DNA of 64,000 bases from Pseudoips prasinana (Eukaryota > Arthropoda > Insecta > Lepidoptera > Nolidae). The notes beneath the pieces are model-generated. The model was not told where the DNA came from and searched no databases. It worked only from the letters and a program-made list of their open reading frames with translations. Numbering within the stretch: position 1 is the first letter of the stretch; each line of letters opens with the position of its first letter. The position numbers and the translations under genes are program-made. The stretch is taken from contig OX621260.1 of assembly GCA_951640165.1 (NCBI GenBank), forward strand, positions 18,122,001-18,186,000. Direction: 5' to 3'. Of the stretch, positions 31,801 through 41,587 are shown piece after piece.

Positions 31801-31893
31801 AAATGGTTACATGAAACTTGTACACTTTTCAGAAATTTTTGCTCAAGGTGTGGAAAACTGAAAGCACTATCAGATTCAACTTCATTTAAGTAG
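31798..31893 (+). pseudogene. PHD-finger remainder after the in-frame stop
   Basis: After TAG 31798-31800 the same frame continues for 30 codons (KWLHETC..FCSRCG..) to TAG 31891-31893. CxxC, CxxC, HxxC and CxxC together make a complete C4HC3 PHD pattern only when both sides of the stop are combined. Confidence 0.8.
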
Positions 31894-32157
31894 GATTAGG
31901 AATGATCTCTTTATTATGTTATTTTAATTTGCTTTTTAGGTATGATTATGCACGTTGATACTTAATAATTAATATAGATATTTAATAACAATTAAAAATG
32001 AATATTTTTGTTGAACAAATGTTTTTGAAATTTTATTGTTTGTTTGTGTCGTATTAGAATTATAACGATAAAAATTAAAACATTTAAAAATAATATGAAT
32101 GGTTTTTCGTATTTCGACCTCATATTTGGTTGGGTTTTTCGTTTACACAGTATAGAG

Positions 32158-32427
32158 GGCATCTATCCCACACTGCAGGCATCTATCCTTCTTAGTATTT
32201 TCACGGCGGGGCAACTATCCATACAGGTAGGCATCTATCCTCAAAAAAGGTGTTCCACAAAAAGCTAAATTCTGCAAAACTTATTATTGATAGATCAAAA
32301 AAGAATAATTATAATTCAACACAAATGATTAAACTAGCTATACTCATAGAAATTATTCATATAAAATTAATATTTTTTAAATAAGGAGGCTTTTTCAAAA
32401 AGTGCGGCATCTATCCCGGTTTTACCC
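32158..32427 (-). repeat. Right TIR and subterminal repeats of the pogo-like element
   Basis: GGGCATCTATCC at 32158, GGCATCTATCC at 32178 and 32230, GGGCAACTATCC at about 32209, and the TIR copy at 32406. They mirror the left-end set. Confidence 0.85.
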
Positions 32428-32542
32428 TATCTGTTTCCCAAGCTCTGCTTAAATTGGGATGGCCGTGAGTGAAAATATCCCTGGATATTAGGTATTGTTA
32501 TTAGTAATAAAGGTCAAAACAGGTCAAACACTAAAGGTCAGG

Positions 32543-32990
32543 TCAAAACACTGCTATCTAATCCCAAACTAGGTAGAGCCTGTCCTTTATTTTTATTTTC
32601 TTTGCCGGGGTGGAAAATCCTGCATGGATGTCCTCCGCCTTGGGGGAGGCGGAGGGGTCTGTCAGACTCCTACTGACTAAAAACCACCCCGGTGTTCCAT
32701 CTCACACCTGCGCTGGGGGTCGCGGGAACAAACGATACTTCCGCAACCCCCGGCTGGTCTGGCCCATGTTTGCGGGCCTCCTCAGGTAGAGCCTGTCCTA
32801 TGGCAACTAGACATCTGATACACATACGTATATAAATTCTAAATACATACACATTATAAATAAATTACACCCACACACAGAACAAATAATCGTGCTCTTC
32901 AACCGAAGATTATTCCTGGGATCTAACCCACGTCCTCTGGCTTTACAATCAGGATCACTATACTATACCAATAGGTCAGCCGGGTGGTAC
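32543..32990 (-). mobile_element. SINE family F split by a retroposed fragment
   Basis: 3' part 32543-32585 (AATCCCAAACTAGGTAGAGC), remainder 32784-32990 (TATGGCAACTAGACATCTGA to ACCAATAGGTCAGCC). Confidence 0.78.
32586..32783 (-). mobile_element. Retroposed GC-rich fragment with 15-bp target duplication
   Basis: Flanked by AGGTAGAGCCTGTCC at 32571-32585 and 32784-32798. The T-rich left edge (TTTATTTTTATTTTC) is an A-rich tail on the minus strand. GGAGGCGGAGG and CCTCCGCCTTGGGGG form a local stem. It resembles the 3' region of a lepidopteran LINE; no RT motif. Confidence 0.8.
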
Positions 32991-33055
32991 ATATATTATA
33001 GTTATTATTTTCTTTATTAAATCCAGTCAAAACATTGAAATAATATTATCATACA

Positions 33056-33305
33056 CGAGCAGTGCCCGCGGACTTCGTTCCGCGTTATAAATATTTTTGT
33101 CCCAGCCCGCTTGTCTCGCGTAAAACTTCGGGTTAAAATATTATGATGATGAATCATAGCCTATGACACTCCACAATAACGTAGCTTTCTATTGGTGAAA
33201 TAATTTTTCAGTAGATCCAGAGAATAACCCTTACAACGTCACAAATTTACAACCTAACAAAATCACGTACGTTACCTCTTTATAATATAAGTATAAAAGT
33301 ATAGA
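33056..33305 (-). mobile_element. Short Helitron, minus strand, relative of 10858-12974
   Basis: CGAGCAGTGCCCGCGGACTT at the 3' end and the complement of TCTATACTTTTATACTTATA at the 5' end. It has the uninterrupted junction that the 2.1-kb Helitron lacks. Confidence 0.75.
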
Positions 33306-33960
33306 TAACAGAATGGTTTGGACCTCAATTGAACAAGATCCTTATATTACATAATTAAACGTGTAATAATATTGATAACGGCTATTATGAGAATTATTAT
33401 ATTAAATATATATAAAAATAATTTTATCACTACTCAACAGTGAGTACCGGAAAAGAATAACAGTTAAACAAAGATGAAAGATAATGTGTACAATGTGTAA
33501 CATTAATAGGGTGGGGTATTTAAAGAGCCCACAAGAAACTGAACCACTTGTACAACTCCACAGAGACATAAGTAGTTCACCTACCAAAACATCACATTTT
33601 GGATTAGATTAGGTTTTAAGTAAGTTTACAGTACCCCTTCATTACCGAGTTTACAAGTTCGATTGAAGAGATGGCTTATCGAGAAATCGTTTTACATGAC
33701 GAATTTTTAAAATTTAAGTAGTATTTCAAATAATATTCTTGACATTGCATACTATTATAATATTGAAAAACTATGACATGTAAAACATATTTCCAATAAA
33801 TAATGACTATTTGTTTTAAAATGTCCTGCAGATTAGAAAGACAAAAGAGTGTGTAAAAAAAGTTAATGTCCTGTAGAGCTAGGTAAGTTAGTGTAGATCT
33901 CGAGTAAAGATACAATCATCACTATGGACAGCAGACTATATAGAGCAGACCTTGCACTGT
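33306..33960. other. AT-rich sequence without recognised feature
   Basis: No gene or repeat border supported. Confidence 0.35.
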
Positions 33961-34322
33961 CCATAATACCAGGCTTTATTATCACACCCAATACATATTA
34001 CACATAGTCTATTAATTGGTGTAACTACTGTACAAATGTATAGTTAATTTTGAAAATTTCTGTAATCAAGCAGTGCTTTTACTATGGAAACCAGATAACT
34101 GATATACTACATACATACTACTTTGTTTTGATTAATTCATACTTATATAGATATTTACAGACTCAGGACAAACAGACATGTTCATGCACACATTGCACAC
34201 AAATATCTGTCCTGGGTGGGCCGTAATCCCAGGTTTTATTATCACACCCAATCCATGTTACACGTAGTATATTAATTGGTGTAACTACTGTACACTTGTA
34301 TAGTTAATTTTGAAAGTATCTG
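33961..34322. repeat. Direct repeat of about 102 bp flanking a SINE fragment
   Basis: 33961-34062 and 34221-34322 share TTTATTATCACACCCAAT, ATTAATTGGTGTAACTACTG and TATAGTTAATTTTGAAA. Between them lies a minus-strand SINE A piece. Confidence 0.85.
34075..34219 (-). mobile_element. SINE family A fragment, minus strand
   Basis: TACTATGGAAACCAGATAAC to AATATCTGTCCTGGGTGG. Tail and head are missing. Confidence 0.7.
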
Positions 34323-34617
34323 AGTAATAATAAAGATAAAGAGGTCAGTGGGTCGTTGATACCATTAGCGAAGTGTGGAGCCGGTGCTGTATTACTACGC
34401 CGGAGCGGTGAACGATACAAAGTTCTCAGATAAGGATTCATACATTTTAATGTAGATTACTTCTGATTATCTAATCTTTTTGTTTCGCCGTTATAACCTT
34501 GACCTATTACGGCATTTAACTGCGCAATAACTGGCGTTCGCGAAATTTAAAACTTTTTTTTAAGTAAAACTCCCTTTTTGTATGATTAGGGGAGATAAAG
34601 AAGAACACTTTATTGCA
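34323..34617. other. No recognised feature
   Basis: No gene or repeat border supported. Confidence 0.3.
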
Positions 34618-34877
34618 CAACGACGGGGCTGTTGGCGTGGTTGGCAAATGCTTGCTTTTCACGCCGGAGGTCGTGAGTTCGATTCCCATCCAAGACAGAT
34701 ATTTGTGTGCATGAACACGTATGTCTGTCCTGAGACTGGGTGTAATTATCTATATAAGTATGTATTTACAAAAGAAAAGTAGTAAGTATATGTAGAATAT
34801 CTGTTATCTGTTTTCCATAGAACAAGCTCTGCTTGGTTTGGGGCCGTGAGTAAATTATGACCCAGGATATTATTAAA
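34618..34877 (+). mobile_element. SINE family A, full length
   Basis: Head GACGGGGCTGTTGGCGTGG, box B region GAGTTCGATTCCCATCC, 3' end ATGACCCAGGATATTATT. Confidence 0.88.
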
Positions 34878-34990
34878 AGAAATCGTAGAAAATTATATTT
34901 TTGATCACGTCATACAGGGATTCCGTAAGTTCCTTGTACGTAACCTCTTTCTATTAAAGTTGGTTCAAACCACACAAGATAATTCATAAC

Positions 34991-35100
34991 TAGTTGCTCT
35001 CACCGGCCCTTAACTTATCGACGAGGTTAAGAATGCTCAGTCCCTAGATGGGTGACCGTCGCCACGTTACACGATAACCTGTCTGTCCCAGTTGAAGTCA
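34991..35100 (+). repeat. 5S rRNA-like sequence
   Basis: GAGGTTAAGAATG followed by CTCAGTCCCTAGATGGGTGA and CCGTC (35040-35060) resembles the box A and box C internal promoter of 5S rRNA genes, with the middle shortened. The rest of the 5S molecule is absent, so this is not a functional 5S gene. It could be a SINE3-type 5S-derived element or a relic. Confidence 0.45.
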
Positions 35101-35224
35101 TTAGACAACAGTTGTTATGCCATGTCAGAGACTAACTCTGACACTATGTTAACCACTGCCTATACGACACATACACACAAGAAACCGGTACTGCTAATAC
35201 TCATAGACAAAATTACTTGACATG

Positions 35225-35345
35225 TTTTATAAAAGGGAAGTCAAGAAAAAAAAACGGAAAACTTTCGTCATCGTCAACGCACGCTTCCCATGAGCTATAT
35301 GTATACTGTGTATATATGTACATAGATATACCTCCGTGCGTTATT
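35225..35345 (+). repeat. Repeat K fragment
   Basis: GAGCTATATGTATACTGTGT is shared with 17577. Confidence 0.4.
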
Positions 35346-35370
35346 AGTATACATTATATATATTAGCATG

Positions 35371-35577
35371 AATGAAAGATACTTGCCTTTCACGCCGCAA
35401 GTCATGGATTCGATTCCCACCCAAGACAGATATTTGTGTGCATGATGATGGGTGTTAACATTAATATAAGTATGTATTTATAAAAGAAAAGTAGTATATA
35501 AGTTACACATTACATACACGCTCTGCTTAGTTTGGTATTAGAGGGCCATGTGTGAATATGTCCCAGGATATTATATT
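35371..35577 (+). mobile_element. SINE family A, 5'-shortened
   Basis: Starts CTTGCCTTTCACGCCGCAAG. Box B GATTCGATTCCCACCC, tail CCAGGATATTATATTA. Confidence 0.82.
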
Positions 35578-36449
35578 ATTTTTCTCACATGTTTATTACC
35601 AATATTATTTACAAGATATTATACAAATACAACTCATATCATATATGGCCACATGGAGAGAGATTTCCGCACAATCCTGGCATTCGCCAGCAAAACCGCC
35701 TCCTGCATGTAACTCTCCAGCCAGATATCAAGTCCTAAACTTGCAAGGTTGATTTCCAGGGATTTAGGAATAACTCCATTTGAGGATATAACAATAGGTA
35801 TGATCTGCCTTTCGGTTCTCCATATTTGCGCATATTCAAAATTATTATTATTTTACAAATAGTATATCTCAATGTGAATTGTCAACTATTATACTGTAGA
35901 TTATTTAGATTAGAAGTGTAAACAATAGTTTTCACTTCTATCAGACGACTGCCACAAATGTATATTTTTTAACATGACGTTTTCAGTAATTTAGGAACGC
36001 TTTCACTACTTCACCGGGCAATAAATCTTTTTCGTATAGAGGATTAAAACATTCAGGTTATCTCGAGTGCTTGCACAGTCACCGCCGAGCCGCCCAGCCG
36101 ACACGCCTCGCTAGCGTGTCGTACTAGATAGAGTAGTATTTATCTAATGCGTAGTGACCTTGCTGCGAATCCACACGCGCGCGCAATGGACATGCGGAAG
36201 CCCACAATATGGTAGAGACGACTAATAAAGTGAATCAAAAAACTATTCCAAGCATTGTTGCGTTGCTAATTCATTTCACAGACATCTTTATATAGTTTTC
36301 TAACAGACTGCAAGAATAGAGGAGGATATCAATTCGATCGCCTTACGCGATTTGTGAGGTGTTTGAGATGCGATTTTGATAATGCCACATATATATTACA
36401 AAGGGAATCGTTTAGAGATGGTTATTAAAAGTTTGTTTAAATCGATCTT
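35578..36449. other. Unclassified spacer
   Basis: 35640-35830 resembles a retroelement 3' region (TTTCCGCACAATCCTGGC) without a clear family. K motif near 35930. A GC-rich stretch (CCGCCGAGCCGCCCAGCCGA) lies near 36082. No gene. Confidence 0.35.
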
Positions 36450-36770
36450 TGTTTGATAAACACGATTATTTGTTCTTGTATCGGGATGAAATCTATATGC
36501 AACTAGCTGTGCCCCGCGGTTTTACCCGCGTTAAACTTAATAAATTATAGCCTATGTGTTAATCCAGGGTGTCAGCTAACTTCATACCACATTTTATTAA
36601 GATTGCTCCAGCCGTTTAGACGTGAAGAAGTAACAAACATACACACTCACAAACTTTCGCCTTTATAATATTAGTGTGATGATTTTATCAGTTGTCTGGT
36701 TGCCAAAATAGAGGTTCTGCCTATTTTGGGATCAGATGGCAGTGTTTTAGTGTTCCCAAGATATATCATC
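36450..36770 (+). mobile_element. SINE family F split by a Helitron
   Basis: AAACACGATTATTTGTTCTT before and TTTATCAGTTGTCTGGTTGC after the Helitron. Confidence 0.7.
36503..36679 (-). mobile_element. Short Helitron, minus strand, 177 bp
   Basis: CTAGCTGTGCCCCGCGGTTT to CGCCTTTATAATATTAGTGTGA, flanked by A36502 and T36680. Confidence 0.88.
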
Positions 36771-37015
36771 ATCATGTCAGCCGAAAGATGTCCACTGCTG
36801 AACAATGGCCTCCCCAATATTTTCACAATGAAGTTGTGTCCATCATTTGAAGTCCATCATACGTCATAGCCACCACGCTTGACAGACGGGTTGGCGATCG
36901 CAGTATGATGGTCATAGTACACACAGAGAGATTCCGGGAAGACTTCTACACCCCCCCAAAGGATGAGATGGGGTGGCGATATTATATGTCACACAGCAAA
37001 GATTAAAAAGGGCAT
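36771..37015 (-). mobile_element. RTE-related repeat D, minus strand
   Basis: ATCATCATGTCAGCCG, GTCCACTGCTGAACAATGGC, GCCACCACGCTTGACAGACG, GATGAGATGGGGTGGCGATA. Confidence 0.75.
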
Positions 37016-37367
37016 TACTGGCAACGTAACTAATTTTAATATGATTGCATTTCTTACCAATATGGGTAGTTCTTATGAAAAGGACAGGACATTTTTAGAT
37101 AAGTCATTTTACTTATGACGCGAAATACTGAGTAAAAGCAAGCGACACGTTAGGACCTGTCGACTAACTATATGCAAGGTGCGTATGCCCTGCGCACTTA
37201 AACATGTGCGCAGGCGCAGTTGAAGTATCTAGACAGCTTTATATATGTATATCTTAATTCTTAATCGAAATTTAAATTTAGTTTAGTGGTCTAAAGGATC
37301 GCCAAAATTGCCTTCCAATTTTATTTTAATCTACTTTATAAAACATTTTCAAAACGACTTTGTGACT
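37016..37367. other. Spacer
   Basis: A short hairpin CTGCGCAC..GTGCGCAG at about 37190-37215 is the only structure noted. Confidence 0.35.
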
Positions 37368-37722
37368 AGCCTGGTGGTTCAAAACACCTAGTCACAACCA
37401 ATAAACAGTGAACCCAGAACAAATCTTTGTGTTATAAACACGATTATTATTCTTTGTCTGGGTGTATTTACATGCATACATACATAGACTCACGCCTGTT
37501 TTCCAGAGGGGTAGGCAGAGGCAACGGATTTCCATTTGTCAAGATCTTTGCACACCTCTTTTTCTCGATTACTGTCAATATATTCCTCATACATGTTCGC
37601 CGGTGTGTGTAATTAATCTTTAATAAAGTACGTTTATCAGTTGTCTGGTTGCCATAGTATAGGCCTAGTTTGGGAGCAGATGTTAGTGCGTTAGTTGGCC
37701 CTAGATATTTATTTATTGAGCT
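37368..37722 (+). mobile_element. SINE family F in two pieces
   Basis: 37368-37465 (CACGATTATTATTCTTTGTC) and 37628-37722 (TTTATCAGTTGTCTGGTTGC to GGCCCTAGATATTTATTTA). The insert between holds GTAGGCAGAGGCAACGGATT, also seen at 41065-41095 and 53910-53940 in other forms. Confidence 0.6.
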
Positions 37723-37972
37723 GTTACTGATATATTTCCAATATTATACAAATATTAGCATAAATGTACTATACGCGTTTAGTCGCACTGAATCATTAGC
37801 TGGCAGGACATTAGCGAGTAATATATCGTTACTGTCCATAACCTACAAACCTTGCCCTTAATCCATAAGCGATAAAACGCCTGCGCATGATCAACGATAG
37901 CAAACAAGACAATTATTAAACGTAAATCGAAACATTTGAAGCATACTATATTTAAATAAGGAATTAAGACTG

Positions 37973-37974
<2 letters not shown>
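37723..37974. other. No recognised feature
   Basis: No gene or repeat border supported. Confidence 0.3.

Positions 37975-38010
<36 letters not shown>
37975..38010. repeat. (TA)n microsatellite, left of the Tc1 element
   Basis: Alternating TA interrupted by the Tc1-type insertion; related TATATATG repeats continue at 39593-39660. Confidence 0.9.
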
Positions 38011-38013
<3 letters not shown>

Positions 38014-39592
38014 TCACCGGCACGGAATCTTGGCCAAGCGCGTATTTCGCGATAACAAGAGCTTTAAGTGTTTCCTATGAGTATTTATTATGAAGGTTGG
38101 TCTAAAAAATGTTTACCTTTAGTTCAAGAGGGTAATTTATCATGTTTGAGTGCAATATGACGTTATTTTTAAGTTTTAGTTGAACCCGGACATCTGAGCG
38201 ACTAAGTTGCTGTTTTAAATTTGTGTTTTGTGAAAGTTTATTGTTAGGTTGTTCAATTATTGTGATATCGTACTGTTACTTCAATAACTAAAGGTGATTT
38301 AATTCCAATAAAAATGCCATTAACACCATCACAGGTTGCACAAGCTGTAGCATTGATCGAACAAGGGCTGACACAGCGAGAAGTTGCTGTTATACTGAAT
38401 GTACCACGTTCATCGATGCAGTATGCGCTGAAACGATACCAGGAGACAGGCCGCTACTCCCGCAGACCAGGCAGCGGAGGCGTCAGATGCACATCAGCCC
38501 GGGATGACCGCTTTATTGTCCTGGAAATTTTGAGAAACCGCTACCTCACCGCTGTTGAGATACGCCAGCGACTCCAGTTCACAAGAGGTGTCAATGTTAG
38601 TGAACGTACAGTGAGAAGACGAATGGAGGAAGTGAATTTACAAGCTCGTAGATCAGCACGCGGCCCAGAACTTCTCAGAAGTCACCGAGTAGCTCGACTT
38701 CGATTTGCACGAGAACACGCCAACTGGACCCATGAGCAGTGGGCTCGAGTACTGTTCACAGATGAGTGTCGAATCGCTTTACGAGCTCCAAATGGTCGGG
38801 AGCGAGTGTGGAGAAGAAGAGGAGAGCGGTTTTTACCCATTACCACCACACAAACTGTTAGTTTTCATGGAGGCTCTATAATGGTTTGGGGAGGAATAAG
38901 TTCCGATGCACGTACGGAGTTAGTTATCGTCGATAACTGATTAACGGCAACACGATACATCGAGGAGATTCTTCAGGAACACGTGTTACCATATTCAGGG
39001 TTTATTGGATTTGACGAATTCCTCCTAATGCACGATAACGCGCGCCCACACGTTGCACATTGCGTGGAGGAATACCTTACAGAGGTTGGTATTCAAAAAT
39101 TGCAGTGGCCAGCTCGTAGTCCAGACTTAAATCCAATAGAGCATATCTGGGACAAGCTTAAAAGAAAAATAAAGTCCTCCTCCAACCCGCCTGAAACTCT
39201 GAATCAGCTTCAAAATGCAGCACTGACCGCTTGGGAAAGCATACCACAAGTTGAGATCAGAAACATCATCCAAAGTATGCCAGAACGAATGCAAGCTGTT
39301 ATCGGGGCTAGGGGAGGAAACACCCGATATTAAAATGCAAACACAACGAAGACTTTTTGGTTATTTTTCATCTTGTGTTCTTTTTAAATTGACAGTGTTA
39401 AAACCAATATTTTTGTGAAACTGCTTATTTTTTTAAAGATTACTGCTGGTGCATCATTTTTTCAATAACTGAGTTACAAAACCATAAAAAAACCCTAATT
39501 TAGTACATAAACCCATAATATAGTGAAAATTAAATATTTAAATAGAAATTATCGGCAAGTTATTGGTGGCCAAGTTTCCGTGCCGGTGAGTG
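38011..39592 (+). mobile_element. Tc1-type DNA transposon, 1582 bp
   Basis: TIRs CACTCACCGGCACGGAAtCTTGGCCA: 26 bp with one mismatch (T left, A on the right complement). TA target duplication at 38009-38010 and 39593-39594. One transposase gene fills the interior. Confidence 0.93.
38314..39333 (+). pseudogene. Tc1-like DD34E transposase with one stop codon
   Basis: One frame from ATG 38314 to TAA 39331-39333, 339 codons, interrupted only by TGA at 38938-38940 (codon 209, after VIVDN). Residues about 3-48 form the paired-like N-terminal helix-turn-helix (QVAQAVALIEQGLTQREVAV). A second DNA-binding segment follows to about 115, with a GR-rich linker (GSGGVRC) in place of the usual GRPR. The catalytic triad is D150 (LFTDECR), D241 (LMHDNARPH) and E276 (SPDLNPIEHIWD), with 34 residues between the last two. 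Length is normal for Tc1 transposases. The stop separates the first Asp from the other two, so no active enzyme is expected without readthrough. Confidence 0.92.
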
Positions 39593-39660
39593 TATATATG
39601 TATATATAAATATGTATATATATGTATATATATGTATATATATATAAATATGTATTTCTC
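39593..39660. repeat. (TATATATG)n microsatellite, right of the Tc1 element
   Basis: TATATATGTATATATAAATA and related units. Confidence 0.85.
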
Positions 39661-40011
39661 AAAGATAAGCTCTAGCCTCTAGACACAAAAAGTACTGTCT
39701 ACAGTCGAGTTCTGCAATTAAATTGTATTTTATAATTATGTTACTTTTTAGTGAATTTAATTGATTATTATTTATTGATCTGACCAGAAATTTTATAATT
39801 GTTATTTTAACTAACTCTTGACTACTCTTTCTAATTTAACTGTAATTAACATTTTTATAGAATTTTTTGATAAATGATGACTTTATTTTTATATTATTTG
39901 TATTGTAAATTTTAATTGTGTATTTTATTTATGTGTGCAAATTCAGATACAAATTATTTTGTTTATGAATAAATGACTAAATGTAATATTAAGTTTGGCT
40001 AAAAGGGCTTA
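39661..40011. other. AT-rich sequence without recognised feature
   Basis: No gene or repeat border supported. Confidence 0.35.
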
Positions 40012-40316
40012 TCTATACATATAATAAAATCGTAGAAAAGTCAAAACTGTACATTGAATATTTTTTTGAAAGGATACTTGGGGCATGATCTACAATCGAT
40101 ATGGAAGCCAAACATATAGTTTTTTGAATTTTTGTCTGTATGTATGTCCGGGCTAAACTCAAAAAGTACTGCATGGATTTACTTCAAATTTTGCATTAAT
40201 ATTACTAAGACGTGGGGTCAACATATAGCGTACATATTATCACGCTATCACCTACGGGGGAGGAGCTGTGATAATTTATAAAGTTTAACGCGGGTAAAAC
40301 CGCGGGGCACAGCTAG
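40012..40316 (+). mobile_element. Helitron, 305 bp, relative of 15436-15756
   Basis: TCTATACATATAATAAAATC to GGGGCACAGCTAG, flanked by A40011 and T40317. Confidence 0.88.
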
Positions 40317-40329
40317 TATACTTATAATC

Positions 40330-40430
40330 AAAACATATAATAAAATCGTAGGAAAGTCATAACAGTACATTGAATATTTTTTTTAAAGGATACTTGGGGC
40401 GTGATCTACAATCGATATCGAAGCCAAAAA
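40330..40430 (+). mobile_element. 5' fragment of the same Helitron subfamily
   Basis: ACATATAATAAAATCGTAGG to ATCTACAATCGATATCGAAG; the 3' half is missing. Confidence 0.75.
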
Positions 40431-40433
40431 GTG

Positions 40434-40845
40434 TCTCTGAGTACCTACTATGAGCACTCTACTGCGATCTCCAAGCCGTTAGCCAAGAATGGCGATAATG
40501 GAATTCTAGCTATGCCCCGCGGTTTCACCCGCGTTAAAGTAGTTTTGGCGTAAAAGAGTAACAAACATACATCCATACTCTACCTACTATCTATACTCAC
40601 AATTTTTCGCATTTATAATATTAGTAGGATGTGTACCTCTAGCGGTTTTCGCAGTGCACACCAGTATAGCTCGCAGATGGTAGATATTTTCCTATTTATT
40701 TGACTAAACAATGTTAAAATTTTCTTCAAAAAAAAAATTAAAAAAATCTATCTCTTCCTTTAAATTGTGGACACAACTCCATAGTGTAAATCTATTCAGG
40801 GAAACCTTTGTCCAGCTGTGGACTATTTTTTCTTCTGATTTATAA
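40434..40845 (+). mobile_element. RTE-related repeat D split by a Helitron
   Basis: ACTGCGATCTCCAAGCCGTT before, GGGAAACCTTTGTCCAGCTG after. Confidence 0.6.
40505..40629 (-). mobile_element. Short Helitron, minus strand, internally deleted
   Basis: CTAGCTATGCCCCGCGGTTT to CGCATTTATAATATTAGTAG then GA. 125 bp; the middle is shortened. Confidence 0.8.
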
Positions 40846-40850
40846 GTATA

Positions 40851-40925
40851 CTAGCTGTGCCCCGCGGTTTTACCCGCGTTAAACTTTGAAATTATCACAG
40901 CTCCTCCCCCGTAGGTGATAGCGTG
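40851..40925 (-). mobile_element. Helitron 3' end, minus strand
   Basis: CTAGCTGTGCCCCGCGGTTT then CTCCTCCCCCGTAGGTGATA, the end of the 15436/40012 subfamily. Confidence 0.78.
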
Positions 40926-41399
40926 GCTATAATGTGTGTATATTGTGCGAGGATCAGAAGGCACGTTCAATACTTACAGCGGGATTGAGAAATTTTAAAA
41001 TTGTATAGTGTAGAATAGAACGAATAGCACGAAGCAAAAGAGGTGTGCAAAGATCGCAACAAACGGAAATCCGTTGTCACTGCCTACACCCCTGGGAAAC
41101 AGGCGTGAGTCTATGTATATGTTCTATTCGTTGTTTAGTATGCATAATACAAGCTATGCTTAGTATAGGCTAGAAGGGCTGTGTGATATAGAATAACACT
41201 TAACTGATAATGTTTAGGAAATGAGATGCGGAAATATAACAGCTCTAACCGACCTGTTTAATAAGTTATGCATGAGTGCATTTTATTGCACATACAATTT
41301 TCATCATAGTTTCTATTGTGCTTACAATAAGCAGTCAAATCGCTTAACAATATTTACGTGTTTTCCTTAAAAAGACAGAAGGGAACGGAACTCTATACA
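40926..41399. other. Spacer with small repeat traces
   Basis: AAGAGGTGTGCAAAGATCGC..GGAAATCCGTTG is similar to 53888-53925. No gene. Confidence 0.35.
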
Positions 41400-41587
41400 T
41401 CCTACTAATATTATAAATGCGAAAGTTTGGGAGTATGGATGGATGTATGGATGTTTGTTACTCTTTCACGCAAAAACTACCGAATGGATTTTGATGAAAC
41501 TTTGTAGTAATATAGCTTATGTATCCGAATAACATATAGGCTACCATTTAAAATGTTAAACACGGGTAAACCCACGGGGTACAGCTA
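41400..41587 (+). mobile_element. Short Helitron, decayed 3' end
   Basis: TCCTACTAATATTATAAATG to CACGGGTAAACCCACGGGGT then ACAGCTAC. Confidence 0.8.

Larger units (their letters stand above)
28975..32427 (+). mobile_element. pogo/Tigger-like DNA transposon, 3453 bp
   Basis: Perfect 22-bp TIRs: GGGTAAAACCGGGATAGATG continues to CC at 28996, and its exact complement lies at 32406-32427. A TA target duplication is at 28973-28974 and 32428-32429. It encodes one spliced transposase and carries copies of GGATAGATGCC near both ends. Identical TIRs and a nearly intact frame suggest recent activity. One stop codon near the C-terminus is the only visible lesion. Confidence 0.93.
28812..32500 (+). mobile_element. 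SINE family A split by the pogo-like transposon
   Basis: 5' part 28812-28974 (GGCCAGTTGGCATGGCCGCA, box B GGTTCGATTGCC). 3' part about 32428-32500 (TATCTGTTTCCCAAGCTCTG to GATATTAGGTATTG). The join gives AGTATATCAGTTATCTG, the usual SINE A sequence. Confidence 0.85.
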
